From: CAVSNH01 sp963729275
Lineage (GTDB): Bacteria > Actinomycetota > Acidimicrobiia > Acidimicrobiales > RAAP-2
NCBI GenBank assembly: GCA_963729275.1
Contig: CAVSNH010000013.1
Span: 310,001 to 374,000, forward strand
Length of the DNA: 64,000 bases
Direction: 5' to 3'
In this document: piece by piece, positions 7,968 through 18,005 of the stretch
Layout of the letters: every line of letters begins with the position of its first letter
How positions within the stretch are numbered: position 1 is the stretch's first letter
Notes under the pieces: generated by a model
The model's input: only the letters and a program-made list of their open reading frames with translations
The model's database searches: none
What the model was told of the DNA's origin: nothing
Made by a program: the position numbers and the translations under genes

Positions 7968-8459
7968 ATGACGACGGAGCGCATCGAGGTACAACGGTTC
8001 ATCCCCGCCGACCCTCCCGCCATCTTCACGGTCCTGTGCGACCCTCACGGCCAGGTGGCCATCGACAGCTCCGGCATGCTGCTGGACGCCACCGGCGACT
8101 CGGTGACGGCCGTCGGCGACTCGTTCGTCGTCCACATGGACCGCGAGGCCCTCGGCGACTATCCCATGGGCCGCTACGACGTGAACGTGCACATCACCGC
8201 TTTCGAGCCTGACCGCGAGATCGCCTGGACCATCCTCGGCCAGCTCAACCTCGGCCACGTCTACGGGTACCGGCTGGAGCCCACCGACGGTGGCACCCTG
8301 GTGACCTCGTACTACGACTGGTCGGCGATCGAAACCGAGTGGAGAGAGGCCGGGATCTTCCCCGTCATCTCCGAGGGTGCGCTCCGGGCCACCCTCGGCA
8401 TCCTCGACCGCACCGTCGTCCCCGGCCGCGGTCCGGGGATGGCCAGTAGCAGTTCGTGA
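7968..8459 (+). CDS. SRPBCC family (polyketide cyclase/START-like) protein
   Basis: A 163-residue SRPBCC-fold protein that binds a hydrophobic ligand in a deep cavity. The N-terminal strand IEVQRFIPADPPAIFTVLCD is the family signature, and TAFEPDREIAWTI and GYRLEPTDGGTLVTSYYDW are the later core strands. Substrate unknown. ATG at 7968 fits the family start; the frame extends back to 7851 through a Pro/Ala-rich run encoded by GGCACCGGCGCC-type repeats that is unlikely to be translated. It follows the HD-domain gene by 126 bases and may be co-transcribed. Confidence 0.82.
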   Translation: MTTERIEVQRFIPADPPAIFTVLCDPHGQVAIDSSGMLLDATGDSVTAVGDSFVVHMDREALGDYPMGRYDVNVHITAFEPDREIAWTILGQLNLGHVYGYRLEPTDGGTLVTSYYDWSAIETEWREAGIFPVISEGALRATLGILDRTVVPGRGPGMASSSS

Positions 8460-8533
8460 CCGGATGCGACCCTCCTAGACAGTCGGCCGCAGCGCGCTCA
8501 ACCGAATGCCTGCGCCCGATCCCGACCCGTACC

Positions 8534-9472
8534 ATGGGCGCTGTGCCCAATCCGGTGCGGCCCGCGCAGACGGCCCGTCCCCGCCGACCCCGGCTCGCCC
8601 TGGCACTGGTGCTCACCTCGCTGGCCCTCGTGTCCTCCCTCGCCCTGGGACTGGCCGCGCCGCCGGCCGGCGCCGCCTCCTGGTGGGTGCCGCCCCTCGG
8701 CAACCAGCCGTGGCAGTGGGAGCTCACCAACCCGCTCAACTTCAACAGTCCTTTGGAGATGGGCACCGACGACACCCTCCCCGACGGCCAGCCGGCTCCT
8801 GCCCCCGTCATCTACGACATCGACGGGATCATCAACCCGGCCTCCACCGTGGCCAAGCTCCACGCCATGGGGAAGCACGTCGTCTGCTATATCGAGGTTG
8901 GCGCGGCCGGCAACTACTACTCGGCCAAGAATGAAGGACTTCGCACCACCTACTACCAGCAACTCCGCTCCGACCACCTATTCGGCAAGAAGGTGCCCGG
9001 CTGGCCCGAGCGCTACCTCGACATCCGCTCGCCGAAGACCGTGCAGATCGTCGAAGCCATGATCCGCCAGCAGTGCGCAGCGAAGGGCTTCGACGCGGTG
9101 GAGACCGACATCGACGAGGAGTACGACGATCCGAGTGGCTTCCCGCTGACGAAGGCCATGGAGGAGTCGTACATGACCAAGCTGGCCGACTACATGCACG
9201 GCCTCGGGCTCGGGTGGTGGATCAAGAACCCCGACGACACCGGGGACAGCTACGCCACCGACATGTACCCCTTGGCCGACGCCGTGCTCACCGAGCAGTG
9301 CAACCAATACAAGACGTGCGGCTACCTGTCGGCCTACGTCGGCCACAAAGCGGTGTTCAACGCCGAGTACGAGCTGTCGACGGCCAAGTTCTGCCCTTCG
9401 GACGACGCCCTCGGGTTCAACGGCGCCCGGTTCAACGTGGACCTCACCGGCATTCGTCACCCCTGCCTGTAG
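8534..9472 (+). CDS. Secreted GH114-like endo-alpha-1,4-polygalactosaminidase
   Basis: A 312-residue exported protein. A signal peptide with a twin-Arg-containing basic start (RPRRPRLALALVLTSLAL) ends near residue 48. The mature part has a TIM-barrel pattern: YDIDGIINPASTVAKLHAMGKHVVCY, GWPERYLDIRSPKT, FDAVETDIDEEYDD and LADAVLTEQCNQY, all matching glycoside hydrolase family 114 / TM1410-type barrels. The acidic pair in ETDIDEEYDD is the expected active site. The substrate in the family is polygalactosamine. ATG 8534 is chosen over the frame start at 8456 because the signal peptide begins there. Confidence 0.82.
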   Translation: MGAVPNPVRPAQTARPRRPRLALALVLTSLALVSSLALGLAAPPAGAASWWVPPLGNQPWQWELTNPLNFNSPLEMGTDDTLPDGQPAPAPVIYDIDGIINPASTVAKLHAMGKHVVCYIEVGAAGNYYSAKNEGLRTTYYQQLRSDHLFGKKVPGWPERYLDIRSPKTVQIVEAMIRQQCAAKGFDAVETDIDEEYDDPSGFPLTKAMEESYMTKLADYMHGLGLGWWIKNPDDTGDSYATDMYPLADAVLTEQCNQYKTCGYLSAYVGHKAVFNAEYELSTAKFCPSDDALGFNGARFNVDLTGIRHPCL

Positions 9473-9490
9473 CCCGGACGCCCGGCGCGC

Positions 9491-10489
9491 TCAGTCTCCG
9501 TCCTGTCCCTGCTCGAGCCGCAGCCGGGGCAGGACGCGGGTCGCGAACAGCTCGAGGCTCGACCACCCGACGTCGGGGTCGAGCCCACCGACCAAGGGAT
9601 GGAACATCAGGCCGCCGTCGTCAGGGAGGTCGCGGTACAGCTGGACGCACTCGTCGGGGGTGAGGACCAGGTAGCGGCCACTCCTCCGTAGCTCGTCGGC
9701 GTCGCCGGCCGGCTCGTAGACGTGTGCCCCCGGACGCACCGACTCCCATTCGGCGTAGGAGTTGGTCTCGTGGAGAACGTGGGGTGCGATGCGAACCCAG
9801 AGGGCATCGGGGTCCTCGGCCACGAACACGGTGTTGGGCCCGTCGGCTCGTCCGACGTAGCCCTCGCCGAGCCCGAGACGGGCGCGCTCCTGGCCATAGG
9901 CGGCAGCGAGAGCCGGGTCCGGTGCACCTGCCAAGAAACCGTCGGCCAACCGGGCGGCCCGGCGGGCGGTTCCCACGCTCGATCCTCCGAGCAGTACCGG
10001 CGGTCCACCCGGCGTGAACGTGCCGGGCGTGACCACCGTCGAGCCGCCCGCCCTGGGAAGAGGGTCGCCCCGCCAGGCGGCGCGCACCTGCTCCACGGCC
10101 TCCTCGAAGCGCTGGCCGCGCCCGGCCATGGGTCGACCGAACATGGCGAACTCGGACGGTCGGTATCCGGCGACGAACACCACGACCGTTCTCCCCCGGC
10201 TCAGGATGTCGAGCACGGCCAGGTCTTCGGCGACACGCAGCGGATCGTGAAGGGGCAGCACGATGGCCGCCAGCATCAGGCCGATCCGCGACGTCCGGGC
10301 CGCCACCGCCCCGGCCACGACGATCGGTGACGGGCAATAGCCGTCCGACACGCCGTGGTGCTCCGAGAGCACCACGCTCGTGAATTCGGGTATGCCGTCG
10401 GCCCAGGCGCACTGCTCGAGGGCCGCCTGGTAGATGCGATCGGGCACCGATCCGAGGTGGCTCGGGGCCCGCAGGTCGTAGCGCAGCAT
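9491..10489 (-). CDS. LLM-class flavin/F420-dependent oxidoreductase
   Basis: A 332-residue TIM-barrel enzyme of the luciferase-like monooxygenase superfamily. Visible segments are SVVLSEHHGVSDGY, RIGLMLAAIVLPLHDPLRVAEDLA, the substrate-loop RTVVVFVAGYRPSEF, and FTPGGPPVLLGGSS. Actinobacterial members usually use F420 or FMN; a CofD gene at the right end of this window shows that F420 is made here. Substrate unknown. ATG at 10489 is the natural start; a longer frame upstream is antisense to nothing but reads as low-complexity Arg/Ser/Pro. It follows the AidB-like gene by 52 bases in the same direction. Confidence 0.88.
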   Translation of the reverse strand: MLRYDLRAPSHLGSVPDRIYQAALEQCAWADGIPEFTSVVLSEHHGVSDGYCPSPIVVAGAVAARTSRIGLMLAAIVLPLHDPLRVAEDLAVLDILSRGRTVVVFVAGYRPSEFAMFGRPMAGRGQRFEEAVEQVRAAWRGDPLPRAGGSTVVTPGTFTPGGPPVLLGGSSVGTARRAARLADGFLAGAPDPALAAAYGQERARLGLGEGYVGRADGPNTVFVAEDPDALWVRIAPHVLHETNSYAEWESVRPGAHVYEPAGDADELRRSGRYLVLTPDECVQLYRDLPDDGGLMFHPLVGGLDPDVGWSSLELFATRVLPRLRLEQGQDGD

Positions 10490-10541
10490 GATGGGCTTCA
10501 ACGCCGAAACCGCCGCGTCGTGGCCAGCCGGCCTCTCGCGC

Positions 10542-12191
10542 TCAACCCGCCCACGGGACGCTCCGGCGCAGAATGGCTCGGGTGTCGGCCGACGGCGGGA
10601 GCGCGCCGAAGACGGCCTCCGCACCGCCGTCGAGCCGGCTGGCGCAAAAGGCGTCGGCCACCGCCGCCACCGAGAAGCGCAGGACGAGGGCGGCCTCGAA
10701 GACGAGGGCCATGCGCTCGACGAGGTGCCGGGCCCGGCCTTCGATGGAATCCGTGGCCGCCAGTTCAGACTTGAGGACGGCGATGGCGCGGTCGAAACGC
10801 GGGTCGGCCCCCGTGGCCGGGGCGATCTCCGCCCAGAAGGCATCGATCGTCTCGGGCTCGCGCAGCATGGCCCGCAGCACGTCCAGGCAGATCACGTTGC
10901 CCGAGCCTTCCCACAACCCGTTGAGCGGGCTCTGCCGGAAGAGCCGTGGCATGGGCCACTCCTCGACGAACCCGTTGCCGCCGAGGCACTCGAGCGCCTC
11001 GGCCGCGTGCTGCGGAGCCCGTTTGCACGCCCAGAACTTGATGACGGGGGTGACGAGGCGCTGGATGAGTCGCTCGTGCTCGTTGCCGTCGGCCGCGTCG
11101 TACGACCGGGCCAGGCGCATGGCCGCCAGGGTCGCCCCCTCCGACTCGAGGGCGAGGTCAGCCAGCACGTTGGTCATGAGCGGCTGGTCGATGAGGAGGC
11201 GGCCGAAGGCCGACCGATGGGCGGCGTGCCAACTGGCCTGGGCCAGACCCTGGCGCATGACTGCCGTGGCGCCCAGGATGCAGTCCAGGCGAGTGTGGTT
11301 GACCATCTCGATGATGGTGCGGACGCCGCGACCTTCTTCGCCCACCAACCGGCCGATGACCCCGGGCAATTCGATCTCACTCGACGCGTTCGACCGGTCG
11401 CCGAGCTTGTCCTTGAGGCGTTGGATCCTGATCGGGTTCCTCGACCCGTCGGGGCACCAGCGTGGCACCCAAAAACAACTGAGGCCACTGGCGGCCTGGG
11501 CCAGCATGAGGAAGGCGTCGGACATCGGCGCCGAGCAGAACCACTTGTGGCCGACAAGGCGGTAGACGCCGGGCTCGGTCGGATCGGCCTCGGCCACCGT
11601 CGTGTTGGCCCGGACATCAGAGCCGCCTTGCTTCTCGGTGAGGGCCATCCCACAGGTGATCCCTGCCTTGCCTTCGGCCGGCACGTCGGCCGGGTCGTAG
11701 ACCGTGGCGGTGATGGACGGCTCCCATCGGGCGGCCAGGTCCGGCTGGTGCCGAAGGGCGGGGACCACCGAATAGGTCATGGACACCGGACAGACGTGGC
11801 CGGCCTCCACCTGGTACCAGGTGATCACCTTGGCCGCCCGGGCGACGTGTGCCCCGGGACGCGGATCCGACCACGGAGCGGCGTGCAGGCCGAACCCGAT
11901 GGCCGTGCCCATGAGCTCGTGGTACGCGGGGTGGTAGTCGACCACGTCGATGCGGTGACCGAAGCGATCGTAGGTGCGCAGCTCGGGTCGGTTCACGTTG
12001 GCCAGTCGGCCGAGCTCGAGCGTGGCCGGCTGGCCGGCCAGAGAGCCGAGCGTCTCGAGGTCGCTCGTGGCCCAGGGGGCGCCCTCCCGGCTCGCGGCGT
12101 CGGCCAGCACCCGGTCGGAGGTGAACAGGTTGTAACCCTCGAGCGGGGGCGGCTGGTTGAACACCTCATGGGTCTCAATGTCCTTCAGCAC
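10542..12191 (-). CDS. AidB-like acyl-CoA dehydrogenase
   Basis: A 549-residue flavoprotein, the length of E. coli AidB (541) rather than of ordinary acyl-CoA dehydrogenases (about 400). It begins THEVFNQPPPLEGYNLF, as AidB proteins do, and carries CGMALTEKQGGSDVRANTT at the FAD/substrate loop, SSEIELPGVIGRLVG, and EALECLGGNGFVEE with the catalytic Glu at about residue 400. AidB binds DNA and is induced by alkylation in E. coli; some homologues are isovaleryl-CoA dehydrogenases, so the role here is open. It is the first gene of a pair with the LLM oxidoreductase. Confidence 0.9.
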   Translation of the reverse strand: MLKDIETHEVFNQPPPLEGYNLFTSDRVLADAASREGAPWATSDLETLGSLAGQPATLELGRLANVNRPELRTYDRFGHRIDVVDYHPAYHELMGTAIGFGLHAAPWSDPRPGAHVARAAKVITWYQVEAGHVCPVSMTYSVVPALRHQPDLAARWEPSITATVYDPADVPAEGKAGITCGMALTEKQGGSDVRANTTVAEADPTEPGVYRLVGHKWFCSAPMSDAFLMLAQAASGLSCFWVPRWCPDGSRNPIRIQRLKDKLGDRSNASSEIELPGVIGRLVGEEGRGVRTIIEMVNHTRLDCILGATAVMRQGLAQASWHAAHRSAFGRLLIDQPLMTNVLADLALESEGATLAAMRLARSYDAADGNEHERLIQRLVTPVIKFWACKRAPQHAAEALECLGGNGFVEEWPMPRLFRQSPLNGLWEGSGNVICLDVLRAMLREPETIDAFWAEIAPATGADPRFDRAIAVLKSELAATDSIEGRARHLVERMALVFEAALVLRFSVAAVADAFCASRLDGGAEAVFGALPPSADTRAILRRSVPWAG

Positions 12192-12388
12192 GGGTCCTCC
12201 TAACGATCAGGCCGGCTAACGACCACGCCGGGCGGCAGGCAGATCTCGGCCTGCGGTCATGGCCCGACTCGGCACCGTCATCTTGGCCCAGCCGATGTCA
12301 TCCGGCTCCCGAGGAGAGTCGCTCCCGTCCCGACACCACCTGTGCATCGTCGCCGAACGGGACGGTCGTGGTCGTAGGGTGATGGGCC

Positions 12389-13333
12389 ATGGATCCGTTG
12401 AGCCAGCTGGCCGCGGTGCGCGACGTCGGCCGGGCCACGACCGGGGTGTGGATCGATCGGGTCCGCACTCAGCTGCGGGAGGACTTCCGCCGGTCGCTCG
12501 GTGGCAAGGGGGAGCCGCCCCCGCCCTGTCAGGACCCCGACATGGCCTACTTCGCCCCGGGTTGCATCACCCGCGAGATGCACGCCGATGTCCCCCCCAT
12601 GCTCATCGGCGGATTGGCCGCCCTGCTCTTCCAGATGCTCCATCCCCTGGCCATGGCCGGGGTCGCCGATCACTCGAACTTTCGCAAGGACCCGGTCGGC
12701 CGTCTCGACCGGACGGCCACGTTCCTCAACGCCACCACATTCGGCTCGCGGGACGATGCGGAGGCCGCCATTACCCGGGTCCGCCGCATCCATGAGACGG
12801 TGGTGGGGACGGCTCCCGACGGGCGGCCCTATGCCGCCACCGACCCGGTGCTCATCGAATGGGTGCACGCCACCGAGGTGCACAGCTTCCTCATGTCGTG
12901 GCGCGCCTTCGGGTACCGGCGCCTCGCCCCCGACGAGGAAGATCGATACCTGGACGAGATGTCCCGCGTGGCAGTCGCCCTCGGTGCGCGGCGGGTCCCC
13001 CGGACCACCTCCGCCCTCCAGGCCTATTTCGAGGAGGTCCGCCCAGAGCTGATCCTCACCGGGCAGGCAAAGTCGGCCCGGGACTTCATCCTCCGGGGTG
13101 TCGGGCGGTGGCCCCACGAGGTGGCCAGCTACGGCATCCTCATGGCCGCGGCGCAGAGCACGCTTCCCGGCTGGGCCCGCCGGCAGCTGCAGCTGATCTC
13201 GTTGCCGGCCGGTGACCGATTGATGGTCCGACCCGCGGCGAGGGCCCTGGGCACGGCCATGCGATGGGTGGTGTCGACGAAGCCAGAGTCGGTCACCGTC
13301 GACGCCGCGGACACCTCGACCACCGCCGCCTGA
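12389..13333 (+). CDS. MpaB-type oxygenase (DUF2236)
   Basis: A 314-residue protein of the MpaB/Lcp-related family of heme or oxygenase proteins. Signature segments are VPPMLIGGLAALLFQMLHPLAM, GVADHSNFRKDPVGRLDRT and LIEWVHATEVHSFLM, where the conserved His residues (HPLAM, DHSNF, WVHATEVH) may bind heme iron. Family members include latex-clearing protein and MpaB', but the actinobacterial proteins are mostly uncharacterised. Stand-alone transcription unit divergent from the AidB-like gene; start at ATG 12389 gives a full-length protein. Confidence 0.86.
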   Translation: MDPLSQLAAVRDVGRATTGVWIDRVRTQLREDFRRSLGGKGEPPPPCQDPDMAYFAPGCITREMHADVPPMLIGGLAALLFQMLHPLAMAGVADHSNFRKDPVGRLDRTATFLNATTFGSRDDAEAAITRVRRIHETVVGTAPDGRPYAATDPVLIEWVHATEVHSFLMSWRAFGYRRLAPDEEDRYLDEMSRVAVALGARRVPRTTSALQAYFEEVRPELILTGQAKSARDFILRGVGRWPHEVASYGILMAAAQSTLPGWARRQLQLISLPAGDRLMVRPAARALGTAMRWVVSTKPESVTVDAADTSTTAA

Positions 13334-13435
13334 CCGCCGCCCGACCGCCCGGCCCAGCCGACTCACCCGGCCTTGTCGGCCCGGCCGAGAAGACATCGGA
13401 TCGGTCGACCTGATCGGTAGGGTGGTCGCAACGCT

Positions 13436-16276
13436 GTGCCCGCCGACGTCGAACACGAGCACCCTGCGATGCACCGTCGTATCGGAACGGGGCGTGGACG
13501 AGGAGGGCTCGGGCGACCTGTCGGCATCGCCGCCGGCTTCCTCGGCCTGATGGTCGTGCTGGCCCTGCTCGTGGCCCACAGCACCGCTCCATCCCAGACG
13601 GTGCGTCCGGTGCACAACGACCCCATCCTCGTCGCCCTGGCCAGCAACCCCAACATCACCGGCGACTGCCCCTGGCTGGCTCGGGCCATGGCTCGCCACG
13701 AACCGGCGGCCGTCCTCGCTCGCCTGGTGGTCGGCCGCATGACACTGAACGAGAAGCTCAGTGAGATCGTCCTCACATCCCTCGGCCCCTACGAGAACGT
13801 GAACAGCGGCGTCCCCCGTCTGTGCATCCCGCCGCTCACCCTTCAGGACGGGCCCCAGGGGCTGGCCTACGGCGACACCGGCGTGACGCAACTGCCCGCC
13901 CCGCTCGGCCTGGCCGCCACCTTCGATCCGGCGCTGGCCCGTTCCTACGGTGACGTCCAAGGTGCGGAAGCCGCGGCCCAAGGCTTCGACGTCGTCCAAG
14001 GGCCCACCCTCGACCTCGTGCGGGTGCCCGAGGACGGCCGGGCCTTCGAGTCCTTCGGTGAGGACCCGCTGCTGGCCGCCGACATGGGCGTGGCCGACAT
14101 CGACGGCATCCAGTCGCACCGGGTGATGGCGCAAGCCAAGGAGTTCGCGGTCTACAACCAGGAGACCGATCGCGGCGCCCTCGACGACCAGGTGTCCGAC
14201 CGGCCGCTCGAGGAGCTGTACCTCCGCCCGTTCGAGGCGGCCGTCAAACGGGGCCACGTGGCGTCCGTCATGTGCGCCTATCCGCAGCTCAATGGCGCCT
14301 ACCAGTGCCAGGACGCCTCGCTCCTCGGCCTCCTCGACCAGTGGGGGTTCACCGGGTTCGTGCGGTCCGATCTCGGAGCCGTCCACGACCCGGCGGCGGC
14401 CGTCGGCGCCGGCACCGCTCTCATCAAGCCGGCCTCCGTGGCCGCCCTGACCACGTCGGTCCGCCACGGACTCCTGTCGGTGCCGGCCGTCGACCGTGCG
14501 GTCGAGCGGTTGCTCGCCACCATGTTCACTTACGGCGTGATCGGCCGAGACCCGACCGGTGCCCCCGGCGATCCGGTCGACTCCCCCGAGCACGCGACGC
14601 TGGCCCGCCAGGTGGCGGCACGAGCGGCCGTCCTGTTGCAGAACCATAGGGGCGTCCTGCCGCTGTCGTTGGCCCGCGACCGTTCCGTGGCCGTCATCGG
14701 CGCCGATGCCGAGCGGGATCCGGTCACCACCGGATTCGGCTCATCGCGGGTGGACGCCCCCTTCGTCTCCACCCCGCTCGACGCCATCCGCCTCCGAGCC
14801 GGCAAGACGACCGACGTGACCTACTCCCCCGGTGGAAGCACGACCGCACCTCTGGCACCGGTTCCACCCGAAGTCCTCACGCCCGCCTCTGGTCAGGGTC
14901 ACGGCCTTACCCTCACCCTGGTGCGGGCCGGTCCCGAGGCCACGACCGCCCAGACGGTCGAGCCCACGGTGGACACGTCGATCCGCCCCTACCCCGGTGG
15001 GAACGGGCTCCTGCACGGTGTCGGCCCCGATGCCCCGGTCGAGGTGCGTCGGCCAGGGGGACCGACAGAGCAAATGTTCGGTCCGTCTCCTTCCATCGGT
15101 GGCCGACGCACCTTGGGCGGGTCGATCAGCGAACGGGCCACGCGGAGCGACGTCGTGCTGCCGCCCGGCTGGACCGACGTCGACGCCATTTGGACCGGCA
15201 CGCTCACCCCGCCCCAGACCGGGGACTACACCTTCTCACTGCAAGGGTCCGGCGCATCGCAACTACTGGTCGACGGAGTGCCGGCCGTGTCGGACCAACT
15301 CAGCCACGTCCTCGGCCGATGGTCACAGACGATCCCACTCGCCGCCGGCCGGCCGGTGAGCATCGAGGTGACCTGGGACCCGTTCGACACGTTCCACCAC
15401 CAAGGCCAACCGACCGTCGTCGCCTCCAGCCTGACCCTCGGCTGGAAGTTCGTGTCGAACGCCATCTCCGATGCCGTGGTCGCGGCGCGCCGTGCCGACG
15501 TGGCCGTGGTCTTCGCCGGCGACTACAGCGCAGAGTCCTTCGACCGCCCATCGCTCTCCTTGCCGAGCGACGAGAACGAGCTCATCTCTGCGGTGGCAGC
15601 TGTCAATCCACGCACCGTGGTCGTGCTCAACACCGGCGGCCCGGTCTTCATGCCATGGCTGCACAAGGTGGCCGCGGTCATCGAGGACTGGTACCCGGGC
15701 GAGGAGGACGGCGATGCCATTGCCGCCGTGCTCTACGGCGACGTCGACCCGAGTGGTCACCTTCCCGTCACCTTCCCGGTCTCGGCCGCCCAATCGGCCA
15801 TCAACAGCCCGGCACAGTGGCCGGGCGTGAACCTGGTCTCCGACTACACCGAGGGCCTCGACGTGGGCTACCGGTACGACCACGCCACTGGCACGAAGCC
15901 GCTGTTCCCGTTCGGCTTCGGTCTCTCCTACACCCGCTTCTCCCTGACGGGCCTGGCCGTACACCCGTCGGCTGGTGGCGATGCCGTGAGCGTGCGGGTG
16001 GCCAACATCGGACCGCGCCCGGGGACGGCCGTCCCCCAGGTGTACCTCACCGACCCCCCGGCCGCCGACGAACCACCGGGCCAACTGGCCGCCTTCTCGA
16101 CGGTCACCCTGGGAGCCCACACGGCGAAACGGATCACCATGACCGTGCCGCCCAGCTCGTTCCAGGCGTACCTCGGCGGTCACTGGACGGTGGTCCCGGG
16201 TCGTTACACGCTCTCCGTCGGCCAGTCGTCGGCCACGCTTCCTTTGAGCGTGCGCGTCCCGGACCCGACCCGCTGA
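13436..16276 (+). CDS. Membrane-anchored GH3 beta-glucosidase with PA14 domain
   Basis: A 946-residue extracellular glycoside hydrolase. A signal anchor occupies about residues 28-52. The GH3 N-terminal barrel follows, with FESFGEDPLLAADMG and GFVRSDLGAVHDP; Asp312 in SDLGAVH is the expected nucleophile. The C-terminal sandwich of GH3 is split by an inserted PA14 module at about 515-665 (IWTGTLTPPQTGDYTFSLQG) that may bind sugar, and a fibronectin-III-like module closes the protein (840-946, PGTAVPQVYL). It should release terminal glucose or a related sugar from plant or microbial glycans. GTG 13436 is the start; an internal ATG at 13469 is an alternative. Confidence 0.9.
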   Translation: MPADVEHEHPAMHRRIGTGRGRGGLGRPVGIAAGFLGLMVVLALLVAHSTAPSQTVRPVHNDPILVALASNPNITGDCPWLARAMARHEPAAVLARLVVGRMTLNEKLSEIVLTSLGPYENVNSGVPRLCIPPLTLQDGPQGLAYGDTGVTQLPAPLGLAATFDPALARSYGDVQGAEAAAQGFDVVQGPTLDLVRVPEDGRAFESFGEDPLLAADMGVADIDGIQSHRVMAQAKEFAVYNQETDRGALDDQVSDRPLEELYLRPFEAAVKRGHVASVMCAYPQLNGAYQCQDASLLGLLDQWGFTGFVRSDLGAVHDPAAAVGAGTALIKPASVAALTTSVRHGLLSVPAVDRAVERLLATMFTYGVIGRDPTGAPGDPVDSPEHATLARQVAARAAVLLQNHRGVLPLSLARDRSVAVIGADAERDPVTTGFGSSRVDAPFVSTPLDAIRLRAGKTTDVTYSPGGSTTAPLAPVPPEVLTPASGQGHGLTLTLVRAGPEATTAQTVEPTVDTSIRPYPGGNGLLHGVGPDAPVEVRRPGGPTEQMFGPSPSIGGRRTLGGSISERATRSDVVLPPGWTDVDAIWTGTLTPPQTGDYTFSLQGSGASQLLVDGVPAVSDQLSHVLGRWSQTIPLAAGRPVSIEVTWDPFDTFHHQGQPTVVASSLTLGWKFVSNAISDAVVAARRADVAVVFAGDYSAESFDRPSLSLPSDENELISAVAAVNPRTVVVLNTGGPVFMPWLHKVAAVIEDWYPGEEDGDAIAAVLYGDVDPSGHLPVTFPVSAAQSAINSPAQWPGVNLVSDYTEGLDVGYRYDHATGTKPLFPFGFGLSYTRFSLTGLAVHPSAGGDAVSVRVANIGPRPGTAVPQVYLTDPPAADEPPGQLAAFSTVTLGAHTAKRITMTVPPSSFQAYLGGHWTVVPGRYTLSVGQSSATLPLSVRVPDPTR

Positions 16277-16277
16277 C

Positions 16278-16303
16278 GCGACCACGTCGAAAGACGTGAT
16301 CGC
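16278..16303 (+). terminator. GAAA-capped hairpin after the GH3 gene
   Basis: Starting two bases after the stop of the GH3 gene is the hairpin GCGA-c-CACGTC-GAAA-GACGTG-a-TCGC: a 6-bp stem with a GNRA tetraloop, one mismatch and 4 more pairs. There is no T-run, so it may act as a high-GC terminator or as a 3' stabiliser. Confidence 0.55.
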
Positions 16304-16384
16304 GACGCTTCGACGGTCAGGTCCGGACGCTCTGGATTCAGACTGACTGGCTGGCCGTCTGGCTTGGGGCCATCGGCCTTCGGG

Positions 16385-16471
16385 TACGATCGACCGTGAC
16401 CGAGGGGCGGTTGTCGGCCGCTCCCCTGGCGCCCTCGTCGACACATCACCGGCGGCGCCCGAGCCAAGGAG
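16385..16471 (+). promoter_or_regulatory. Promoter and structured 5' leader of ahcY
   Basis: TACGAT at 16385-16390 is a good -10 hexamer; no convincing -35 is seen at the right distance. The transcript would start near 16397 and fold at once: CGAGGG (16401-16406) pairs with CCCTCG (16432-16437), and GCGG (16407-16410) with CCGC (16418-16421). The ribosome site AAGGAG is at 16466-16471, 9 bases before the ATG. The layout recalls the S-adenosylhomocysteine riboswitch, which lies upstream of ahcY in other bacteria, but the conserved core bases are not clearly present. Confidence 0.4.
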
Positions 16472-16480
16472 CCCACCCTC

Positions 16481-17929
<1,449 letters not shown>

Positions 17930-18005
17930 GCGCCAGGCGACGTCACGGCGCGGTTCGAGCGGGGCGGACAGTTCGGGCCGATTGGGCAGGGCAGGCGGAG
18001 GACGG

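Noticed and set aside
12278..14647. A 789-residue open frame on the minus strand
   Set aside because: It is antisense to the MpaB-type and GH3 genes. Its protein is Arg/Gly/His-rich with no domain, as expected from third-position GC bias on the opposite strand.
16401..16471. A firm SAH riboswitch call
   Set aside because: Position and rough pairing fit, but conserved core bases are not clearly present, so it is kept only as a weak candidate.
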